NCBI GenBank assembly: GCA_021324035.1
Contig: JAJPJU010000237.1
Coordinates: forward strand, 1 to 33,686
Length of the DNA stretch: 33,686 nucleotides
Direction of reading: 5' to 3'
Source: Spartobacteria bacterium
Lineage (GTDB): Bacteria; Verrucomicrobiota; Verrucomicrobiia; Chthoniobacterales; UBA10450
The first letter of the stretch is position 1, and each line of letters starts with the position of its first letter. Under the pieces are notes generated by a model, which did not search any database, was not told the origin of the DNA, and saw only the letters and a program-made list of their open reading frames with translations. Of this stretch, positions 8,209 through 15,617 are shown piece after piece. A program made the position numbers and the translations under genes.

Positions 8209-8433
8209 TCAGCTCCCTTGATCGTGAATTCGGTGTTTGAGCTCCCAAACTTTGAGCGCGGCCAATAAAAGCGCTTTGGTGCGGGTAAGTGTACCGGCGG
8301 CGGCCATGGTGGCGTCGTAAGTTTGGCTGGCGGTTTTGCCGTTGCGTGGCCGGCCGCGTTTCTTTTGGGCCTTGGTCTTTTTGACCCGGCGGGCGGACGG
8401 TGCAGTGACGGTGAGATGAGCGCTGCTATTCAT
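8209..8433 (-). CDS. small basic protein with an AT-hook-like motif, hypothetical
   Basis: The track lists a 135-aa ORF from 8616. I prefer the internal ATG at 8433 (74 aa), which is preceded by AGGGGAATTATAGGAATT, a plausible ribosome site. The protein begins MNSSAHLTVTAPSARR, contains the basic stretch KKTKAQKKRGRPRNGK with an RGRP AT-hook core, and ends in a Leu/Ala-rich helix (RTKALLLAALKVWELKHRI). That arrangement suggests minor-groove DNA contact plus a dimerising helix, but this is inference and I do not recognise a family. It is transcribed toward the tRNA and divergent from sppA. It could still be a spurious ORF. Confidence 0.45.
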   Translation of the reverse strand: MNSSAHLTVTAPSARRVKKTKAQKKRGRPRNGKTASQTYDATMAAAGTLTRTKALLLAALKVWELKHRIHDQGS

Positions 8434-8618
8434 AATTCCTATAATTCCCCTATTATCCATACCCCCCGAGCAGCTTCCTTGCCACTGAATCCTAGAGCCG
8501 GTCAAATCCCTTCGCAAAGCTTCCTCCGTGACATTCTGGTAACACCCTTTTGCCTCCCAAGTTGCGCTTGAAAACCGCTTGTGCCCGCCCCCGTTCTCCT
8601 CCAGTTTCACCCACACTC

Positions 8619-9629
8619 ATGGCTGACAGGAAATTCGGTTGTCTCAGCATATTTCTGTTCGTGGCTCTGTGCGGGAGCGTCTTTATCAATTTCATGCTGG
8701 CCCTGGTCGCCTTGCGCGGATTTGCCAATGGAACGCACTTCGAAGAGCCGATTCCGCGATTTCGCGAGGTTGTGGTCCAGCGCGGCGCGCGTTTGGTTCC
8801 AGACCGGATCGCGTTGATCACGATGCGCGGGCTGATTAGCGGCTCGATTCCGGGCAACGTCAGCGAATCGATGGTTGAAGATATGAGGCTGGCGCTGGAA
8901 CAGGCGCGTGACGATAGCCACGTCAAAGCGATCGTCCTGGAGATCGATTCTCCCGGCGGCGAAGTCACGGCCGCAGATCAGATTTATAACGCGGTGACCA
9001 AGGCCCGGGCGCGCAAACCGGTGGTGATTTACATGGATTCGCTTGCCGCGTCCGGAGGTTACTACGTTGCCTGTGGCGGAAAATATTTGATGGCCAACGA
9101 GACGACGATCACCGGGAGCATCGGCGTTATCATTCAAACGCTGAATTACGAGCAGCTGTTCAACAAGATTGGATTGGCATCGGTCGTCTTTAAAAGCGGC
9201 AAGTTCAAAGACATCTTGAATGGCGCGCGTCCGATGACTCCGGAAGAGAAAGAGTTGATCCAAAGCTTCGTCATGCAGACTTACGACAAGTTTCTGGGCG
9301 TGGTGTCCAAGGAGCGAAGTCTTCCCGCGGACATGCTGCGCAACACGATCGCTGATGGCCGAATTCTGTCGGGCAAAGACGCGCTGAATGCGAAGCTAAT
9401 CGACGGGCTTGGCCAGCTCGAAGACGCCTACGCAAAAGCAAGGCAGCTCGGCAATGCTCCGGAAGCCACGGTGGTGAAATACGGGCCGCCTTTCAGCCTG
9501 GCGCGAATTTTCCGCGCATTCGGCGAGTTTAACGGCGATTCCAAGATCGAATTGCAGCTCCCGAAAGAGCTTGTCCCGCGTCTCGAAAGCGGACGCGCCT
9601 ATTTTCTGCCGAGCTTCTACGCTCCGTAG
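8619..9629 (+). CDS. sppA: signal peptide peptidase SppA, 36K type
   Basis: This 336-aa membrane-bound serine protease of family S49 digests cleaved signal peptides. The track starts at a TTG at 8550. The ATG at 8619 gives a conventional start, with a membrane anchor following it (CLSIFLFVALCGSVFINFMLALVAL). The Ser/Lys dyad is readable: DSPGGEV near 110, catalytic Ser145 in SLAASGGYY, and Lys197 in SGKFKD. It is the short, single-domain form seen in Bacillus, not the 67K E. coli form. The CPBP protease gene starts 12 nt later, so two membrane proteases are probably co-expressed. No strong Shine-Dalgarno is visible. Confidence 0.93.
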   Translation: MADRKFGCLSIFLFVALCGSVFINFMLALVALRGFANGTHFEEPIPRFREVVVQRGARLVPDRIALITMRGLISGSIPGNVSESMVEDMRLALEQARDDSHVKAIVLEIDSPGGEVTAADQIYNAVTKARARKPVVIYMDSLAASGGYYVACGGKYLMANETTITGSIGVIIQTLNYEQLFNKIGLASVVFKSGKFKDILNGARPMTPEEKELIQSFVMQTYDKFLGVVSKERSLPADMLRNTIADGRILSGKDALNAKLIDGLGQLEDAYAKARQLGNAPEATVVKYGPPFSLARIFRAFGEFNGDSKIELQLPKELVPRLESGRAYFLPSFYAP

Positions 9630-9640
9630 TTCGCGAACGA

Positions 9641-10477
9641 ATGTTTGCGAGTGCTTTTTCCAGCGCAGTTGGAAACATTTTCGTCGCCCTGCTGGTGCTG
9701 GCGGGTTTTGCGATTTACACAACCCTGATCCGGCAAATCAGCGTTCGAATAGCAGCTCCTTCTCTGGACGAGGCGCCTGATGCGTCGCCGCCGATGCGAA
9801 CATTTGGGTTGGCCGAAGCGTGTGTCGCGTTGGGGTTGATCGCGTTTCTGATGCTCAACATTGTCGCTTCTTTTGAACGAACATCGCCGGTCCAGTTAAA
9901 CAGTCGCGATCTCATCGCCAATCTGCTGCTGAGCCTGTTCGTGGTGCTTTTGATTGCAGTAGTTTTGAAACTCCGCGGCCTCGACATTGACGCCCTTGGC
10001 GGATTTTCGAAATCCAGCTTTAAACGTGCGGTCAGCACGGCAGTCGTGTTGTTGCTGGCCGCGGCACCATTGATTGGGGTGGCTGAGGGGCTGACCCAAA
10101 CCTTTTTTGGGGGGGAGTCGAGCAAGCAGGAGATTGTCGATCTTTTTAACAACTCCCAGTCGATGGAGCAGCGGGTGACGATCATTGTCCTGGCCGTAGT
10201 CATTGCGCCGATCTGCGAGGAATTTATTTTTAGGTTCTTTATTTATGGCGTACTGCGCCGCTATTTCGGCGTCACCGTCGGACTGCTTTTCAACGCGCTT
10301 CTTTTCGCGGCCGCCCACACCCATCTGCCGTCCGCTGCGCCATTGTTCGTGCTCGGGGCCTGCTTCACTCTTGCCTACGAGTGGAGCGGCTCGATCATTG
10401 TTTCAATGGCGATGCATGCCCTGTTCAATTCTGCTCAGCTTGTTTTCCTCGCCTTCCCTCAACTGTTTCAGCAATGA
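9641..10477 (+). CDS. CPBP-family intramembrane metalloprotease (Rce1/Abi type)
   Basis: This 278-aa polytopic membrane protein has about seven or eight hydrophobic segments. The CPBP active-site motifs are present in order: E193-E-F-I-F-R (EExxxR), FAAAHTH around 223-228, and MHALFN around 258-263. They would form a glutamate- and histidine-based metal site inside the membrane. Its substrate is unknown. Relatives mature bacteriocins, process prenylated proteins or act in immunity. It sits between sppA and thiL and overlaps thiL by the ATGA tetranucleotide, so it belongs to the same translationally coupled run. Confidence 0.88.
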   Translation: MFASAFSSAVGNIFVALLVLAGFAIYTTLIRQISVRIAAPSLDEAPDASPPMRTFGLAEACVALGLIAFLMLNIVASFERTSPVQLNSRDLIANLLLSLFVVLLIAVVLKLRGLDIDALGGFSKSSFKRAVSTAVVLLLAAAPLIGVAEGLTQTFFGGESSKQEIVDLFNNSQSMEQRVTIIVLAVVIAPICEEFIFRFFIYGVLRRYFGVTVGLLFNALLFAAAHTHLPSAAPLFVLGACFTLAYEWSGSIIVSMAMHALFNSAQLVFLAFPQLFQQ

Positions 10478-11352
10478 AACTGAGCCAGGCTGGTGAAGAC
10501 GCGCTTCTCGCGTCGCTCCTGCGCGATTTGCCGGAGTCGCGCAAATTTATTGGGGATGACTGCGCGGTCGTTCAATTTCGTGGCTCCCGAAATTTACTTG
10601 TTCTGAAGACGGACTGCGTCGTCGAGAAGATCCACTTCGAATCACGCGCCAATCCGGAACTTATTGGGCGGAAAGCGATGATGCGGGCGTTAAGCGATTT
10701 CGCGGCGGTTTCCGCCGTTCCGCAGTTCGCATTGATTACCCTGATTGTCCCTGCGGATCGATCGATCTCCTGGGTCAAGAAACTGTATCGCGGCTTAAAG
10801 CGAGCGGCGTCGAAATTCGGCGTCGCAATTGTCGGGGGCGAGACCAGCGCAACGTGCGGACCAGCCACAATTTCAGTCAGCGTCTCCGGGTTCGTGGAGA
10901 AGGGCCGGCACGTTTCTCGTGCCGGCGCGAAAAAAGGCGACGATCTTTTCGTCACCGGCAAACTGGGCGGATCGCTCCGCGGCAAACATCTTCGGTTCGT
11001 CCCGCGGATTAAAGAATCACGCTGGCTCACCAAGAATTTTCGCATTCACGCAATGATGGACTTGAGCGACGGCCTCGGCGCCGATCTTCCACGTCTGGCG
11101 CGGGCAAGCAAACTTGGATTCAAGCTCGATAAAGACGCATTGCCGCTCGCGGCCGGCGCGAAGCTTGAGAACGCGATTTCCGACGGCGAAGATTACGAGC
11201 TTCTTTTCGCCATTTCTCCGCATGACCGTTCGCGTTTGCAAAAAACCTGGCGCGAAAACTTTCCGAGGCTTGCTCTGACTCGGATCGGAAATCTTACATC
11301 AAACATCAAACCTCAAACCTCTTTGTCTCGTGGCTACATTCATTTCCAATAG
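10474..11352 (+). CDS. thiL: thiamine-monophosphate kinase
   Basis: This 292-aa ATP-dependent kinase converts thiamine monophosphate to the diphosphate cofactor. The ATG at 10474 overlaps the stop of the CPBP gene (ATGA). The longer track start at 10381 would lie deep inside that gene. Diagnostic segments are [18 protein letters not shown] with the acidic metal ligands, VVGGETSA-like IVGGETSAT, the [19 protein letters not shown] motif, and [13 protein letters not shown] near the C-terminus. No other thiamine genes are nearby, so its place here probably reflects a shared basic-metabolism operon. The 3' end overlaps tsaE by 23 nt. Confidence 0.93.
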   Translation: MKLSQAGEDALLASLLRDLPESRKFIGDDCAVVQFRGSRNLLVLKTDCVVEKIHFESRANPELIGRKAMMRALSDFAAVSAVPQFALITLIVPADRSISWVKKLYRGLKRAASKFGVAIVGGETSATCGPATISVSVSGFVEKGRHVSRAGAKKGDDLFVTGKLGGSLRGKHLRFVPRIKESRWLTKNFRIHAMMDLSDGLGADLPRLARASKLGFKLDKDALPLAAGAKLENAISDGEDYELLFAISPHDRSRLQKTWRENFPRLALTRIGNLTSNIKPQTSLSRGYIHFQ

Positions 11353-11743
11353 CCCGGACGAAACCGAATCGTTCGGACGCCGGTTCGCGGAAAATGTGAA
11401 ATCCGGCGACGTCCTGGCGCTGACCGGCGATCTCGGTGCCGGCAAAACGCAATTTGTGAAGGGTTTGGTTGCGGGCTTGGGAGATCGTGGCGTTGTAACA
11501 AGTCCGACGTTTACTCTAATCCACGAATATTCTGGCGGACGTTTGCCAGTTTACCACTTCGATTTTCTGCGGCTGGAGGATCAACAAGCGGCGGAGCGGC
11601 TCGGCCTGGACGAGTATTTTTTTGGCAACGGCGTGTCGGTAATCGAATGGGCCGACCGGTTTCGGGAACTGATTCCGGAAAACGCGCGCTGGATTTCGTT
11701 TGAAACGAAAGCCGAAGACAAGCGGGCAATCATAAGCAAATGA
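11330..11743 (+). CDS. tsaE: tRNA t6A37 biosynthesis ATPase TsaE
   Basis: This 137-aa P-loop ATPase supports the TsaB-TsaD complex that makes N6-threonylcarbamoyladenosine at position 37 of ANN-decoding tRNAs. The Walker A motif is [13 protein letters not shown] (about residues 33-45). [11 protein letters not shown] (switch region) and HFDFLRL follow, with a WADR motif near the C-terminus, all typical of YjeE/TsaE. It starts with GTG inside the end of thiL and its stop overlaps the tsaB ATG by 4 nt. The tsaE-tsaB pairing is common in bacteria. TsaD and TsaC are not in this window. Confidence 0.94.
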   Translation: MATFISNSPDETESFGRRFAENVKSGDVLALTGDLGAGKTQFVKGLVAGLGDRGVVTSPTFTLIHEYSGGRLPVYHFDFLRLEDQQAAERLGLDEYFFGNGVSVIEWADRFRELIPENARWISFETKAEDKRAIISK

Positions 11744-12345
11744 AAATGCTCGCGCTCGAACTTTCCAGTGCTCGAGGAAGCATCGCTTTGGTCGACGGCG
11801 ATAAAATCGAATTCGAGCGCGACTGGCCGAATGACCGAAAGAATTCAGGCCCGTTCTTCGAATATCTCGCTGAAGTGCAGAAGCAATTCGGGAATAGCGA
11901 CACGATTATCACTGGTTTGGGGCCCGGTTCTTATGCCGGAACAAGGATTGCAATCTCCGCCGCAATCGGACTGCAAATCGCATCGCAATCCCGCCTGGTA
12001 GGGTATCCGTCGATCTGTGCGATTGAATGTGATGCGCCGGAATACTGCGTCATCGGCGACGCGCGCCGTAATTCATATTTTTACGCGCGGGTCTGCGATC
12101 GAAATCTGGCCGAGCCGCCAACCTTGATGAGCGAACCTGAATTGCGCGAGAAAGTGGCTAAGATCGACAAGAAGATGCCAATTTTTGCTACCGAGAAACT
12201 TCCACAGTTCGATCAGGCCGAGCTTCGCTATCCGGCTGCGAAAATGCTCGCGCAGTTGGTGACCAATGCGGAACGTAATTTTGCGCGGCCGCCGCTCGAG
12301 CCAATGTATTTGCGCGAACCGCACATCACGATCCCAAAGAAATGA
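11740..12345 (+). CDS. tsaB: tRNA t6A37 biosynthesis protein TsaB
   Basis: This 201-aa ASKHA-fold protein is the non-catalytic partner of TsaD. The N-terminal strand MLALELSSARGSIALVDG and the GLGPGSYAGTRIAIS motif at about residues 60-74 are the family signature. The C-terminal half is shorter and less conserved than in E. coli (231 aa), as in many TsaB proteins, and ends with PMYLREPHI. Start and stop overlap the neighbouring genes by ATGA tetranucleotides, indicating coupling to tsaE and alr. Confidence 0.92.
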   Translation: MKMLALELSSARGSIALVDGDKIEFERDWPNDRKNSGPFFEYLAEVQKQFGNSDTIITGLGPGSYAGTRIAISAAIGLQIASQSRLVGYPSICAIECDAPEYCVIGDARRNSYFYARVCDRNLAEPPTLMSEPELREKVAKIDKKMPIFATEKLPQFDQAELRYPAAKMLAQLVTNAERNFARPPLEPMYLREPHITIPKK

Positions 12346-13430
12346 CACAAACTTATCGCTGCTGGGCTGAGGTTGATCGCACCGCGTTGCGGCACAACGC
12401 GGAAATTGCACGGAAGCGCATAGGAAAAGCCGAGATGCTCGCGGTAGTGAAAGCGAACGCCTACGGGCACGGGATGCTTGGCGTGGCCGAGGCGCTGGCC
12501 AATGAAGTTCAACTGTTCGGCGTGGCGAATCTGGAAGAAGCGCTCGGGCTTCGCGAAAAAGTGAAACATCCGATTATCACGTTGAGTCCCACGCTACCGG
12601 ACGAACGAGCAAGTGTTGTTGAACATGGAATTATTCCGACGATCTCCGGATTCGAAGAAGCGGAAGCATTCTCCAAACACGGTCGGGTTTCGATTAATTT
12701 CAAAGTCGATACCGGCAACGGCCGAATGGGGGTGGTGGAAAGGGAATCGGTTGAAGTGTTCAAGCGCGTCACCGCTTTGACGAACATTGAAATTCACAGC
12801 GTTTCCACTCATATGCCGGTTTCAAATGAGGACGCGGAGTACACCAAGGACGAGTTGGTACGTTTTGGGAAAATTGTCGATCAATTGCGCGCCCGGGTTC
12901 CTGCGAAGTTCAAAGTCCATGTTTTGCAAAGCGCTGGAACCCTTGCCTTCAACGAGCGGCCTTATGAAGTCGTTCGCGCGGGAGTGATTCTCTACGGGAT
13001 TTCGCCGCTTCCGGAATTTCAAGACATCCTAAAGCCGGCAATGACCTGGAAGGCGCGAATTGGATTGATTCGCGATTTGCCAAAAGGCGCCTCCATCAGT
13101 TATGGCCGCACTTTCATCACGCCCCAGCCGATGCGGGTGGCGACATTGACGGCCGGGTACGCCGACGGTTATCCGAGGCATCTATCGAACGTAGGGGCCG
13201 AGATGCTGGTCCGCGGCAAACGTTGTCCATTGCTCGGTCGCGTTACGATGGATTTAATGGTGATCGATGTTTCGCATGTTCCGGACGCTCAAATTGGCGA
13301 CGAAGTCGTGTTGATGGGGAAACAGGGCGATGCGGAAATTCCATGTGTAGAGCTGGCGGACAAAGCCGGCACAATTACGTGGGAGATCACAACCCGGGTT
13401 GGCCAGCGGGTGAAGCGCGTTTTCGTTTGA
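12342..13430 (+). CDS. alr: alanine racemase
   Basis: This 362-aa PLP enzyme interconverts L- and D-alanine for peptidoglycan. Lys37 in VVKANAYGHG is the cofactor-binding lysine. The second catalytic base is the Tyr in TAGYADGYPRHLSN, and SYGRTF and GRVTMDLMVIDVS are the usual C-terminal barrel motifs. The length matches single-domain bacterial Alr. It overlaps tsaB by ATGA and appears to end the sppA-alr run. The tsaB-alr adjacency is consistent with basic cell-growth functions being co-expressed. Confidence 0.95.
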   Translation: MTQTYRCWAEVDRTALRHNAEIARKRIGKAEMLAVVKANAYGHGMLGVAEALANEVQLFGVANLEEALGLREKVKHPIITLSPTLPDERASVVEHGIIPTISGFEEAEAFSKHGRVSINFKVDTGNGRMGVVERESVEVFKRVTALTNIEIHSVSTHMPVSNEDAEYTKDELVRFGKIVDQLRARVPAKFKVHVLQSAGTLAFNERPYEVVRAGVILYGISPLPEFQDILKPAMTWKARIGLIRDLPKGASISYGRTFITPQPMRVATLTAGYADGYPRHLSNVGAEMLVRGKRCPLLGRVTMDLMVIDVSHVPDAQIGDEVVLMGKQGDAEIPCVELADKAGTITWEITTRVGQRVKRVFV

Positions 13431-13449
13431 TTTAGATTTAGAAATGCTG

Positions 13450-13478
13450 GTCACTGGTCACACGTCACTGGTCACTTC
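13450..13478. repeat. short direct repeat GGTCACTGGTCAC...CACTGGTCAC
   Basis: Two copies of CACTGGTCAC separated by ACGT-type sequence lie between alr and the RelE-fold gene. A close relative (CTCGTCACCGGTCACTCGCC) lies at 18474-18497, just before the macB permease start. The unit is roughly 8-10 nt. Its role is unknown. Confidence 0.5.
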
Positions 13479-13484
13479 TTCTTC

Positions 13485-13847
13485 ATGTTCCAGATAATTT
13501 TTAACGAACTGAGCGCGGCCGAGATGTCGGCGTTGCCGAAGAAAATGCAGCTCGATCTTCTGGCGGAATTTCAAATTTTGCCGGAAGACCTCGATCATCT
13601 CGACGCGAAGCATTTTGGCGTGATCGAGCGGGAGGGAAAAAAGTTATATCGTTACCGCGCGAAAGATTACCGGATTTATTTCGAACAAACCTCGGAAGGA
13701 GTCACCATCCACCGCGTTTTGCACAAGAACACGTTTCGCGATTTTCTTTTCCGCAGCAAACTTCCGGGCTCGGAAGACCAGGCGCTCGGCGGAACGCGTG
13801 AGTTCTGGAAGCTGATCGACGAAGGAAAGAAAACCCGGAAAGCGTGA
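13485..13847 (+). CDS. RelE/ParE-fold protein, orphan, hypothetical
   Basis: This 120-aa protein has an N-terminal helical part (NELSAAEMSALPKKMQLDLLAEFQILP). It is followed by the strand-rich core seen in RelE-type ribonuclease toxins: GKKLYRYRAKDYRIYFEQTSEGVTIHRVLHKNTFRDFLFR. No antitoxin gene is visible on either side. The N-terminal third is longer than in typical RelE toxins. The stop overlaps the next gene's GTG by 4 nt (GTGA), so it is coupled to a lipoprotein instead. It may be a domesticated, non-toxin member of the superfamily. That is inference. Confidence 0.68.
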   Translation: MFQIIFNELSAAEMSALPKKMQLDLLAEFQILPEDLDHLDAKHFGVIEREGKKLYRYRAKDYRIYFEQTSEGVTIHRVLHKNTFRDFLFRSKLPGSEDQALGGTREFWKLIDEGKKTRKA

Positions 13848-14191
13848 GACGAGTCATATTATTATTCGCTCTTGGAGCAGTGGCGCTCGTTTTTGGCGGT
13901 TGCTATAGCTGGCGCGAAAGCCAGGTCACGGAAACTAAAAAGCGCGGTGACGTCGTTCGTCACGCTCTAAACGAATACCGTACGAAAACCGGTTCATTTC
14001 CCAAGAGCCTCGATGCACTTGTGCCGGAGTATGTGAAGGTAATTCCGCAACCGACCGTTGGGAGGAGAGCATGGAATTACAAAGCATACCTGGACAATAC
14101 AGGTTATCTTCTGTCGGTCGCGCTGCGTTCAGAACGCGAACCAGAACTGCACGCGGCCGAAACGGGCGAATGGGTTTATCACACGAAATAG
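13844..14191 (+). CDS. small lipoprotein with a pilin/GspG-like C-terminal pattern
   Basis: This 115-aa protein starts at GTG, overlapping the RelE-fold gene. The N-terminus is a lipoprotein signal (LLFALGAVALVFGGC, Cys about residue 20). The rest resembles the globular part of type II secretion pseudopilins: RGDVVRHALNEYRTKTGSFPKSLDALVPEYVKVIPQP. It lacks the GFTLxE prepilin cleavage motif, so it is not an assembled pilin. Function is unknown. Similar stand-alone domains are frequent in this kind of genome, which I state from memory. Confidence 0.7.
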   Translation: MRRVILLFALGAVALVFGGCYSWRESQVTETKKRGDVVRHALNEYRTKTGSFPKSLDALVPEYVKVIPQPTVGRRAWNYKAYLDNTGYLLSVALRSEREPELHAAETGEWVYHTK

Positions 14192-14203
14192 GCCGAGAGC
14201 GTC

Positions 14204-14222
14204 GTAGCGGTGATTACGCTAC
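14204..14222. terminator. hairpin downstream of the alr-lipoprotein run
   Basis: GTAGCG and CGCTAC form a perfect 6-bp stem with a 7-nt loop, 13 nt after the lipoprotein stop. There is no T-run, so it may be a Rho-assisted end or a repeat hairpin. Confidence 0.35.
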
Positions 14223-14303
14223 CCCTAGTTGGCCGAAAGTTTTTCCTGATCATGGATTTGCCACACGGGGGCAGACCAGGTCTAAAGTGCCAAATTGATA
14301 AAC

Positions 14304-14323
14304 AGGCGCTTGGCCCGGCGCCT
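14304..14323 (-). terminator. candidate terminator of the dksA-rpmG-rpsR operon
   Basis: On the minus strand AGGCGC-(8 nt)-GCGCCT forms a perfect 6-bp stem followed by GTTTATC, about 27 nt after the rpsR stop codon. The T-run is short, so the call is moderate. Confidence 0.45.
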
Positions 14324-14349
14324 CTACAAATTCAGATAGCGCACTTGCG

Positions 14350-14589
14350 CTACTTCATCAGCAGCACGGAACGGCTGCGTTTGATTTCGCGGGTGATCTT
14401 GCGGTGGAGATGGGCTGGCATGCCGGTGACGCGGCGCGGCAGAATCTTGCCGCTCTCGGTCACGAATTTTTTCAACAGGTCGGGATTCTTGTAATCGATC
14501 GCTTCGATCGAGATATCGATCCGGCGCCTGGGCATGGCGCGGTTGGCCCGGCGAAATGCGGAACGGCGTTTGGCGGTTTTGGGTTGCAT
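14350..14589 (-). CDS. rpsR: 30S ribosomal protein S18, cysteine-free form
   Basis: This 79-aa basic protein contains the S18 core [23 protein letters not shown], then [25 protein letters not shown]. It binds S6 and 16S rRNA on the 30S platform. It has no cysteine, so it belongs to the C-minus class with no zinc ribbon. The gene is not next to rpsF or rplI, which is the usual arrangement. It is the last gene of a dksA-like - rpmG - rpsR operon and starts 6 nt after the rpmG stop. Whether the genome carries a second, C-plus rpsR cannot be seen here. Confidence 0.93.
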   Translation of the reverse strand: MQPKTAKRRSAFRRANRAMPRRRIDISIEAIDYKNPDLLKKFVTESGKILPRRVTGMPAHLHRKITREIKRSRSVLLMK

Positions 14590-14595
14590 GAAAAT

Positions 14596-14769
14596 TTATT
14601 TGGTTTCGCGATGAAGCGTGTGCTTGCGCAAGAACGGGTTGTATTTCTTCTTCTCGAGCCGGCCCTGGGTGCGCGGGCTTTTCTTGTTACGCGTGGTCAT
14701 GTAACGCGAAACCGGCTTGCCCAAAGCTTTCGCTTCGGTGCATTCGAGAGTGACAATTTCCTGCGCCAT
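14596..14769 (-). CDS. rpmG: 50S ribosomal protein L33, C-minus form
   Basis: This 57-aa protein is too short for the supplied ORF track. It reads [20 protein letters not shown], then [20 protein letters not shown] and [15 protein letters not shown]. This is clear L33, and it has a single Cys where C-plus forms have two CxxC pairs, so it cannot bind structural zinc. It starts 5 nt after the dksA-like stop and ends 6 nt before rpsR. L33 sits near the exit site of the large subunit. Confidence 0.95.
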   Translation of the reverse strand: MAQEIVTLECTEAKALGKPVSRYMTTRNKKSPRTQGRLEKKKYNPFLRKHTLHRETK

Positions 14770-14774
14770 ATTCG

Positions 14775-15386
14775 TTACTCCTTCGATTCCGGCGCGGGGG
14801 TAGCTTCGGATTCCTCCGCTTCGCCATCGCCGCCTTCGTCCTCGGTCAAACCGAACAGCGAGGTGACCGATTGGCGGACACGCGACTGTTTATTTTGCTT
14901 TTCGAGCTGGGATTGACATTCCACCGTGAACCGGGCGAACGGGATTGCTTCCAAACGCGCGTGCGGAATCGGTTTGCCCGACATTTCGCAAACGCCATAG
15001 GTGCCGAGCTCGATCCGCTTCAAGGCCTGATCGATCTCGTAAAGGGCGTCCTGTTCCTGTGAAAGCAGGCTCAGGGCAAAATCGCGGTCGTAGGCATCGG
15101 AACCGGCATCGGCCTGGTGCATTCCGAATGCGGAAGCTTCGCTGCCTTCTGCGCGCGAGCGAAGGGTGTCCTGGGCGACGCCGGCCATGGAATCGACCAT
15201 CGCGTCGCGAAGTTGAAGAAGCTTTTCCTTTTGCTGACGAATGAACGGGGAGAGCTTTTTGTCGTGGTTATTTCCGGTCAACAACGCGGCGCGCGGACTC
15301 TCGGTGGCTGTCTTGGCAGATACCTTCCGGGCCGGCTTTTTGACCGCTTTCTTAGAGGCAACTTTTTTCTTTTTTGTGGTGGCCAT
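14775..15386 (-). CDS. DksA/TraR-family protein with a degenerate zinc finger
   Basis: This 203-aa protein has a Lys/Ala-rich N-terminal tail (about residues 1-40), a coiled-coil region ([19 protein letters not shown]), an acidic tip segment [16 protein letters not shown], and the globular element [32 protein letters not shown]. The acidic C-terminus continues past the finger. In the canonical CxxC-(17)-CxxC finger, two of the four ligands are replaced: Cys133 and Cys157 remain, while positions 136 and 154 are Ser and Thr. Family members bind the RNA polymerase secondary channel and tune stringent and rRNA transcription. It heads the operon with rpmG and rpsR, behind a good promoter and a hairpin leader. 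Confidence 0.87.
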   Translation of the reverse strand: MATTKKKKVASKKAVKKPARKVSAKTATESPRAALLTGNNHDKKLSPFIRQQKEKLLQLRDAMVDSMAGVAQDTLRSRAEGSEASAFGMHQADAGSDAYDRDFALSLLSQEQDALYEIDQALKRIELGTYGVCEMSGKPIPHARLEAIPFARFTVECQSQLEKQNKQSRVRQSVTSLFGLTEDEGGDGEAEESEATPAPESKE

Positions 15387-15395
15387 AATTCAAAA

Positions 15396-15417
15396 GGCGG
15401 TCGTTGGGGCGACCGCC
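15396..15417 (-). promoter_or_regulatory. strong hairpin in the dksA leader (attenuator-like)
   Basis: GGCGGTCG and CGACCGCC form a perfect 8-bp GC-rich stem with a 6-nt loop. On the transcribed minus strand the stem is followed by TTTTGAATT and then the ATG of the dksA-like gene, so it looks like an intrinsic terminator directly before the start codon. No Shine-Dalgarno is visible between hairpin and ATG. Confidence 0.6.
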
Positions 15418-15431
15418 GGAAAAAGGAGGCT

Positions 15432-15460
15432 TAATTAAGAACGATTCCTGATTCGTGCAA
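15432..15460 (-). promoter_or_regulatory. sigma70-type promoter of dksA-rpmG-rpsR
   Basis: On the minus strand TTGCAC (plus 15455-15460) and TAATTA (plus 15432-15437) are spaced by exactly 17 nt. The predicted start near 15424 gives a leader of about 38 nt that is mostly the hairpin at 15396-15417. The -10 box lies in the perfect palindrome CTTAATTAAG, which could also be an operator. Confidence 0.6.
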
Positions 15461-15523
15461 GGGAAGATTTGACGAATTTCTGGCGGGTTTGTTCATCATT
15501 TTGTCGCCCTGAACACCCTGTTA

Positions 15524-15610
15524 AACACGAATTTACACCAATTAACACGAATTGCCGGGTGAATGACTGACCTCTGTCTCATTGGTGTCTATTAGTGTCC
15601 GTTCGTGGTG
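15524..15610. repeat. imperfect inverted repeat with 10-nt periodic units
   Basis: The left arm is three units of the type AACACGAATT/TACACCAATT (15524-15553). The right arm (15581-15609) carries the reverse-complement units ATTGGTGTCT, ATTAGTGTCC and GTTCGTGGTG. About 21 of 29 positions pair across a 27-nt spacer. The right arm ends 8 nt after the stop of the - strand ABC permease, so it may serve as that gene's transcript end. Confidence 0.65.
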
Positions 15611-15617
15611 AGAATTT

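Noticed and set aside
14210-14916. Plus-strand ORFs of 94 and 170 aa across rpsR/rpmG.
   Set aside because: They are antisense to two unmistakable ribosomal protein genes.
15430-15439. CTTAATTAAG palindrome as a Zur operator.
   Set aside because: It does not match any Zur box I know; it overlaps the -10 element and may simply be promoter sequence.
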